Source: Papaver somniferum (lineage: Eukaryota; Streptophyta; Magnoliopsida; Ranunculales; Papaveraceae). From it: a stretch of DNA of 64,000 bases. Shown piece after piece: positions 57,412 through 64,000 of the stretch (within the stretch, counting starts at the first letter, position 1; each line of letters opens with the position of its first letter). The stretch spans positions 158,188,406 to 158,252,405 of the forward strand of contig NC_039363.1 of assembly GCF_003573695.1 (NCBI RefSeq), read 5' to 3'. The notes below the pieces were generated by a model that did no database searches, was not told the DNA's origin, and was given only the letters and a program-made list of their open reading frames with translations. A program made the position numbers and the translations under genes.

Positions 57412-60400
57412 ACAAAGACAAACTAGTTAATTTAGTTAAAAATTTTAGACCTTCTCTTTTATGGATAGCTGAGCCAAAAGTTGAAGTCTCTAGCAATGGA
57501 ATAAAAAATTTAAGACTCCCTGGAATGAGTCAAATAATTATTCATAAATCAACTGATACAACAAAAGGTAATATTTGGTTGTACCGGCACTCTTCTTTAT
57601 CCAATCCTGTAGTAGTATCAACCTCCAAGAAATCCATCACAGTTAAAGTTGGAGATGTTATGGTAACTGGTATTCATGCAGCATGTCTCACAGTGGACAG
57701 AAGACAATTATGGGAAGAGTTAAAAGATATTAGTGCAATGAACTTACCATGGATGATAATTGGTGATTTTAATGTGGTTTTAAGTTGTGATGAAAAGTTT
57801 GGTGGTAGAAGACCTCTCAGAGTTTCAATGCAAGACTTCAGAGACTGTATAGAATCTTGCAATCTTATACAAGCCACAAGAACTGGAATCAAATTCTCTT
57901 GGTGTAATAACAGAGCTGAAAAAAAAGAATACTGTGTGACTTAGATAAAGCTTTTTACAATATACAATGGTTGGATAAATTTGGTGGGTGGAGTTATAAA
58001 GTTGGAGTAAGGGGCATTTCAGATCATGGTGCAATTTTTGGTGCAGTAGTAAACTCTACTAAGCCAGAGAACTCTCTTTTCAGATATCAGTCTATTTGGT
58101 CTTCTCATCCAGAGTTTCTTACTCTAATTAAAGAATCATGGAATGAAGTTATTGCAGGTAATCCAGCTTTTTCCTTTATGGCTAAACTAAAAAGGTTGAA
58201 ACAAATTATTAAGAAGTGGAATTGGGAGGTTTTTGGTGATTTGAGAATAAAAGTTAAGGTTACAGAAGATGAAGTTTTACAAGCTTCCTTGTTATCTGAT
58301 AATGATCCTGAAAATATTGAACTCCTAAACAATTTAGTCACAACAAGAGGAAAACATGACATGGTTTCTCAACAATACAATGAGTTAATGAGAGCTAAAT
58401 ACAGAGTTAAGTGGGTCAAGGAGGGAGGTGCTAATATAATTTTCTTTCATACAAGCATTAAGATTAGACAGTCACAGAACAATATCACTAAACTTGAAGA
58501 CGATGATGGAAATATGGCAACTAAACTAGCACAAATTGCAAATGTCTTAGTAGAACATTACAAGAGGAAGTTTAAAGCTCAGAATGCAAGTATCTCTGAA
58601 GACATTTTAGATGTTATCCCAAAAATTTTAACTGAAGAAGATAATTACTTCTTAGATGTTGTTCCTTCTACAATGAAGATTAAAGAAGCAGTATATGGAA
58701 TGGATGCAAACAATGCTCCAGGTCCTGATGGTTTTCCTGGTAGTTTCTACAAATTTGCATGGGAAATCATTGGTTCAGAACTTATTGAAGCCATTCAATT
58801 CTGCTGAAGTAACATGTTCATACCTAAAGGTTTAAATTCCAATTTCTTGTTCTTATTACCTAAAGTGTAGGGTGTCAAGAAAGCTGACAAATTTAGGCCC
58901 ATAAGACTAGCTAATTTCAACTTCAAAATCATCACAAGAATAATCACCACAAGATTAAGCACTAAGATTGAGAAAATGATCTCCATTCAACAAGGATCCT
59001 TTGTTAAAGGTAGGAACATTCATGATAAAATAGTATTAACTTATGTGATGATAAATGAATTAAATTTTAAAAGACGAGATGGAAATGTAGGACTCAAACT
59101 TGATATATCTCAAGCTTTTGATTCACTGAACTGGGATTTCTTATTTGAAGTACTCAGAAGATTTGGTTTTTCATAAATTGGCATTAGTTTGCTCAAAAAA
59201 ATCTTTGATTCTGCAATGATATTTGTGCTAGTTAATGGAGGACCTTATGGTTTCTTTGGAGTTGGAAGGGGGCTCAGGCAGGGAGATCCACTGTCTCCCA
59301 TTCTATTCATTCTTGAAGAAGAAGTTTTAAGCGGAAACCTCATTAAATTGGTGCAAGAAAAGAAGATACAAGCTATGGTAACTAGAGGAAGCTGTCAACC
59401 TTCACATCTGATGTTTGCAGATGATATCTTTGTCTTTTACAATGGAAATAAGAAAACATTAGATAACTTAATGCTTTTATTGGAGAAGTACCAAATTTCA
59501 GCTGGACAAGTTATAAATAAGAATAAAAGCAAATGCTTTGTGGATGGAGTATCTGATGTAAGAAGACATGATATTGCTGAGTACCTACAAATGAGTTTAT
59601 CAGAGCTACCAGATAAATATTTGGGGGTTATACTCAACACAGGAAGAGTTAAATCTTCTCAAGCATGGGGTTCGGTTGAAAAGATGCAAAAAATGCTAGC
59701 TGGTTGGATGGGAAAATTGTTGGTTTTCTCTGCTAGATTAATATTAGTCAACCATGTATTATGCAACATACCTATATACAATATACCAGTCTACAAGTGG
59801 CCAAAAACAGTCATCAAAGAATGTGAAAATATTATGAGGAATTTTTTGTGGTCTGGTTATCCTTCTATAAAGAAACTCATTACAGTAAAATGGGATGAAT
59901 TCAATACTCCAATTTCAGAAGGTGGTTTGGGTTTGAGAAGATTAGAAGTTATGAACAAAGCATTGCTAATGAAGTTGCTATGGAAGATTGAAACTGAAGA
60001 TGTTGAATGGACTCAATTCATGAGAGCTAAATATAAAAGTAAGAAAGGTGAATAGATTACATACCACAATCAATCATCTATATGGACTGACATCAAATGG
60101 GTGATTCCTGAATTTAATGAAGGAAAGAGATGGCTAGTAGGAAATGGAAAAAACATTTCAGTTTGGCATGACAAACGGATCAAAGAATATGCACTAATTG
60201 AAAGGAATGCTGAAGATCCTTATGTATTACAACATCCATATTTGAAAGTTGAGCAATTGATTGTTAATGGAAATTGGAAAATTCCAGTGGAAATGTACAG
60301 ATTTTTTGATATGAATGAACTACCAGCACTAGGTGAAGAGCAAGATAAACTAATTTGGGAAGCTGATCTGAAAGGAAATCTCACTGTTTCTAATGCAGCA

Positions 60401-61440
60401 CAATTGGTAAGAAAGAAGTACCCTGAATATCCTTGGGCCAATAAAATTTGGATTCCAAGTGTGCATCCATACACTTCAGCAAACTTATGGAAGATCTTGA
60501 GAGGTGCTTGTGCAACTGAGGAATCTGTCAGAAAAAAGGTTTTACAACAGTGTCTAAATGCTACTTATGTGGTAATGGACAAGACATGATGGACCATATT
60601 TTATGGCATTGTGAATTCAGTAAAAAAATATGGCACTGGTTGGGTGGTATCTTCAACTTTGTGAATCCTATAAAATTTTAGAAGATTATTCATTTTGCTA
60701 AGGGAAAGAGTGCAGCAGTTAAAGAAATATGGCATTCAGTGTAATGGTGGAATTATGGTATACAAGAAATAATGTAATCTATGATGAAGAAAATCCAAAT
60801 ATACGCAAATTCAAACAGAAGATAATTACTTTCACCAGAGAATGTACAATAAGGTTTAAGGGTACTAAATGGGGAAGTATGTATGATTTGAAGATCACAT
60901 CATATTTTGGTATCAACGGAATTCTAACTCATATCTTTAAAGTGAAGCAATGCTTTTTTAAACTTCCTACTGGCAATCAAATACTAATCTGCTGTGATGG
61001 TGCATCCAAAGGAAACCCTGGAAATGTTGGTGTTGGTTTCATAGCAAGGAATCAGCACGGGGTATTGTAAAAGAGCATCTACTGGAGGACTGGGGGTGGC
61101 ATCAAACTATATAAAGATAATGGCTGTCATCATAGCAGGGGAGTGGGTAGTAGGAAAAAACTTCTCAGAGGTATGTTCAGTCTAGATTCCTTGGCAGCGT
61201 TAATAGCTTTTAGCAATGGAAGTATTCCCTGGATTGTAAGAAACAGATGGAATAATATCAAGAGGAACATATGCTGCATCATTCAAGCACTCATACAGAG
61301 AAATCAATTTCTCTGCTGACAAAATGGCGAAAAAGGGGGTTTAGCTTGCAAGAGGGACCATCCTCTATTATGATGAGAAACCAAACTTCTTGGGAGAGCT
61401 AGCAAATGAGAATGGGTTATACTTTAGATTTATAAGCTGA
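57412..61440 (+). pseudogene. L1 ORF2: endonuclease, reverse transcriptase, zinc region, RNase H (broken)
   Basis: ORF2 nicks target DNA and copies L1 RNA. Past the E insertion the frame reads FRPSLLWIAEPKVEV and enters the endonuclease domain (57525-57944; WMIIGDFNVVLSCDEKF; later GISDHGAIFGAV near 58011). RT spans about 58600-59700, with NAPGPDGFPGSFYKF, LKLDISQAFDSLNWDFL, GLRQGDPLSPILFIL and the catalytic LMFADDIFVF near 59410-59440. A zinc-binding region follows near 60500-60700 (CGNGQDMMDHILWHC in a shifted frame). RNase H starts CCDGASKGNPGNVGVGF near 60990. There are stops or shifts at about 57942, 58804, 58868, 59174, 60053, 60587, 60680 and 61068. It is inactive. Confidence 0.9.
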
Positions 61441-61601
61441 AGGTTATACTTGTGTCCATCTGTTTTTAGTTCCACAACCAAATTGTTTTGGGATTGTATT
61501 ATATGGGACTGATTTTTTTTTATTACTTGGTTGTTTTTGATCAATTATGTTATTGGGCTTGTCTAGTCAGAATTTTTGTAAACATTTCAGTTTTCTTTGG
61601 T

Positions 61602-61640
61602 AATAAAATTTTCATGATTAAGCAAAAAAAAAAAAACACA
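61602..61640 (+). terminator. L1 polyadenylation signal and A tail
   Basis: AATAAA at 61602 is followed by 13 A at 61624-61636, then CACA leading into the target duplication. Confidence 0.8.
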
Positions 61641-61650
61641 CACACATGTA

Positions 61651-63208
61651 CCAAACCCAATACAATGGGGATAATTATTTGAGATAGGTGAACAATCTTT
61701 GAATTGACAGAAAAATGAGGTTTCAGACTATAGAAATTTGAGTTTGGAAGAGAGATTGAGGCTGTTAACTAATTAGTCAAAGAACTTCTCAATTTCAACA
61801 AACCAGTCAAAAAGCTTTAGAGAACATTGGTGATCAAGTAGGTCAAATGACTAGACAGTTGGAGGGGAAACAAAGTTGGTTCCCAAAACAGTCTCAATCC
61901 CAATCTAATTGTACTTTAGAGTATATTGATTATTATTCTGAGGAAGAAACCGATGATGATCAACTTGTAGAAATTTTGAGTGGAAGTGAGGATTCCCAAT
62001 ATTCTCAAAGTTCAGATAATTATGATGTAGAAGAACCTGAGTATGTAGAGGATGCTACTGTCGAGTTTAACGACTCAAAGGAAGTAGATGTTTGTAATAA
62101 GAAATCTTCTAATTATTTGAATTGTGAGATTTATACAGGTCACTTAGTTAAAGATGATAACGATATGGTTATTCATGATATTGTTGCTGCACTATGCGCA
62201 ACTTTTGCTGATTCATCTTGTGATTCTCCGAATGTTTTTTTGAATGTTGAACATATTGATGTTGGTCAGGTAATTTTTACCGACGAACTTGAACCTCTAT
62301 CTGTTTGCTTATTCCATTTTGCTGATTCTAAAGATCCCATTATGCATGAGACAATTGTTGTAGTACGTCCATTTTTTGCCGATCCATCTAATAGTTCTCG
62401 AGATGCATGTACGAATGTGGATCGAATTGATACAGGGAAGTTAACTTGGACTGCTTATTTTGAACCACTCTCCACTTGTTTAGCCCATTTTGCAGAATCC
62501 GATGACCCTATGCTAATTAAAATTGTCAATGCATCTGATCCTCCAGTGGGTAATATAGGTAACTTAACAAGGGAAGTTATTTCCGCGGACCTAGACCCAG
62601 ATTTAGGAGTTGTTGCTTTTGATAGGACATTAGATATATTCTCAAATCATTTTGTTGAGTATGATGATCCGATGCATATTGCAATTTTTAGGGCATTGCT
62701 TCCTCCTATTTCTAATGAAGATAGCTTGCCAACTGAAAATATTTCAATTGATCTTGAGCCAAATTCAGTGTCTGCGTTTTGAATGAACACTACTGAACAA
62801 TTTGTACCTTTGTGTGTGATTAATTTACTCATCCCGATAAAGTATGACTTGATTAATACAGATTGTTTTGAACAAGGAATGAGTTTTCTTATATGTTTGG
62901 CTGATTATAATCTTCGCAGGTTCTTATGTGCAGCTAACTTGATATGTTGGGTTGATTCCCAACTTTTCAGACTTTATTTATATGCTTGGAAGGTTGCTGT
63001 TGTGTATCACCTTCACTTTACTTGAGATTACTTGATGCGCGCAAGCAGGGAACAAATACATTCGCTTCGTGGGAGTCAACCCATCAGTTTTGTTCCCTTT
63101 ACTTTATCTTCTATTTTCGTTTGGGTATTGCATATTGCATTTTGGAATTTTGCACCTTAACTCTACGTTGGATGACTCAATGTACTCAACTACATTGAGG
63201 ACAATGTA
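61651..63208 (+). pseudogene. K ORF, main part: acidic repeat protein of the A/B/K group
   Basis: An open frame precedes and includes the ATG at 61847. The start region ALENIGDQVGQMTRQLEGKQ resembles the end of Athila-type gag. The acidic centre has three imperfect repeats: EPLSVCLFHFADSKDPIMHE, EPLSTCLAHFAESDDPMLIK and LDIFSNHFVEYDDPMHIA. An in-frame TGA stands at 62780. Beyond it the frame continues to ICWVDSQLFRLYLY, and after a further shift to the TLRTM-stop end shared with B and A. No protease, RT or integrase motif is present. The protein is probably a diverged gag-like or accessory product; this is inferred. Confidence 0.6.
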
Positions 63209-63227
63209 AAGTTTAAGTGTGGGGGAG
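63191..63227 (+). promoter_or_regulatory. K hairpin plus internal polypurine tract
   Basis: TACATTG-AGGA-CAATGTA forms a perfect 7-bp stem overlapping the ORF end, followed by AAGTGTGGGGGAG. The same arrangement is at 18910-18946 in B and 23191-23231 in A. Confidence 0.7.
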
Positions 63228-63267
63228 CGGTTAACACTTTGGATTTTTATAGGTTATTCACTTTTAT

Positions 63268-63505
63268 GTTATGACCAGTCGTGAGTGGGTCTATTTTAGG
63301 AATCTTATTGCATTTCATGACCGGTTGTGGAGCGGGTCTGTATCAAAAAAAAAGTGGTTTATTTGAGTCTATTGCATTTTATGACCAGCTGTGGAACCAG
63401 ATCTCTATAAAAAAAGAAACAGAAAAACAAATCATGATGACCAGCTGTTGAGGTGGTCTTGAAGTTTTGTATATGATTAGCTGTTGAGTGGATCTAATTT
63501 CTATT
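63268..63505 (+). repeat. Five-copy degenerate motif in K 3' untranslated region
   Basis: The motif ATGACCAGCTGTTGAGTGGGTCT, with variations, occurs five times between 63268 and 63505, separated by 30-70 bases of T-rich or A-rich sequence. It lies between the internal and terminal polypurine tracts. Confidence 0.65.
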
Positions 63506-63527
63506 TTGTTCGGGACTAGCATAATGT

Positions 63528-63542
63528 AAGTGTGGGGGAATC
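63528..63542 (+). other. K terminal polypurine tract
   Basis: AAGTGTGGGGGAATC lies directly against the 3' LTR. Confidence 0.8.
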
Positions 63543-64000
63543 TAATAAGCACGCAAATACGACACTTTTATACCTACATTTATACTAGCTAGGTCTCGAT
63601 ATCCCGCTAATAACTATATTTTGGAGCTTTTACAGGAATTACAAGTGAAATCCGATCATCGGACCAAAAAATGACCAAAATGGATGGCCTGGTATCTTTA
63701 TATATAGCACCACTCAAATCACTCATGGCACTGATTGGAGTTGGAGCTTAAGGGGAGCTTGTGGCTGGCAAGCCAACAACGTAACGCCGCACCACTTAAG
63801 TCATCTGATGGCCTGAGAGGTTGATGGCCTGAGAGGTTGATGTACTGGAACAAAGAAATGATTTTCTTTGCCATACGTGTCGGCTGCACTAATGGGCTAA
63901 GAAGGTAGACGTGGATGCTTGTGCACCACAGTTGTTGGTGACATTTCTTAGGCATTGAACAGCATCATCTCTTCTTATGAAAAATTAGGTCTAGAAAAAC
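63543..64000 (+). repeat. K 3' LTR (cut by the window end)
   Basis: It begins TAATAAGCACGCAAAT where the 5' LTR has TGATAAGCACGCAAAT. The rest follows the 5' LTR apart from scattered changes and small duplications. Confidence 0.88.

Larger units (their letters stand above)
11175..61640 (+). mobile_element. L1-type LINE, full length but split by element E
   Basis: The two halves are 11175-13208 and 57412-61640. Together they give about 6.26 kb, a normal length for a plant L1. A 10-bp target duplication CACACATGTA (11165-11174 and 61641-61650) and an A13 tail at 61624-61636 define the ends. ORF1, endonuclease, RT, zinc-binding region and RNase H are all recognisable but broken. Confidence 0.92.
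8315..64000 (+). mobile_element. K: non-autonomous LTR retrotransposon, split by an L1, running off the right edge
   Basis: K's 5' LTR is 8315-10743 and its primer-binding site is at 10750. The internal region is 10744-11174 plus 61641-63542, about 2.3 kb, followed by a polypurine tract and a 3' LTR that starts at 63543 and is cut by the window end. The internal region has no RT or integrase. Bases 11165-11174 and 61641-61650 are the duplicated L1 target, and the K frame reads across them. K is related to A and B by its primer site, its ORF and its 3' hairpin. Confidence 0.88.

Noticed and set aside
1..64000. CRISPR, bacterial operons, riboswitches, tRNA or rRNA genes
   Set aside because: Nothing with the required structure is present; all repeat arrays are inside LTR elements and the content is plant nuclear.

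Overview
The window is plant nuclear DNA, and apart from small spacers it is built entirely of transposable elements. I see no intact host gene, rRNA or tRNA. The evidence is Ty3/gypsy and Ty1/copia LTR elements with plant-type primer-binding sites, a plant L1 LINE with a 3' RNase H domain, GT-AG introns, and a CACTA-like coding remnant. The organism is probably a eudicot with a large, repeat-rich genome. A poppy relative (Ranunculales) is only a weak guess from LTR style; the sequence does not prove a species.

Layout. Bases 1-1401 hold the 5' end of a minus-strand gypsy element (Gy1). Bases 1402-8314 are the remains of a CACTA/En-Spm-like transposon (CAC) with a minus-strand multi-exon pseudogene. 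One of its introns holds a solo LTR (I, 2902-5245). From 8315 past the right edge runs non-autonomous LTR element K (plus strand). K is split by an L1 LINE (11175-61640), and the L1 is split by non-autonomous LTR element E (13209-57406, minus strand). E carries three insertions. Solo LTR D (13410-27905) lies in E's 3' LTR; D is split by element A (14408-27354), and A by element B (17102-21571). SIRE/Maximus-like copia element F (29575-52561) lies in E's internal region and is split by Tat-lineage gypsy element G (33676-47623). Solo LTR H (52942-55256) is of the same family as F and I but in the opposite orientation to F.

Most boundaries are supported by TG...CA termini and direct repeats that I could read: I CAAAC, L1 CACACATGTA, E ACAAG, D ATATC, A ATAAT, B CCTAT, F CTTCC, G ATGTG, H AAAAC. 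The order of events is therefore CAC, K, L1, E, D, A, B (seven levels), with E, F, G as a side branch.

What works with what. Only G keeps recognisable gag, protease, RT, dual RNase H and integrase, all with disabling lesions. G also carries a separate gene on the opposite strand between pol and its 3' LTR, with several GT-AG introns and its own TATA-like site. A, B and K lack pol but share a tRNA-Asp-type primer-binding site, related ORFs, a conserved hairpin at the ORF stop, and two polypurine tracts. They look like relatives dependent on an Athila/Tat-type partner. E also lacks pol and encodes proteins I do not recognise.
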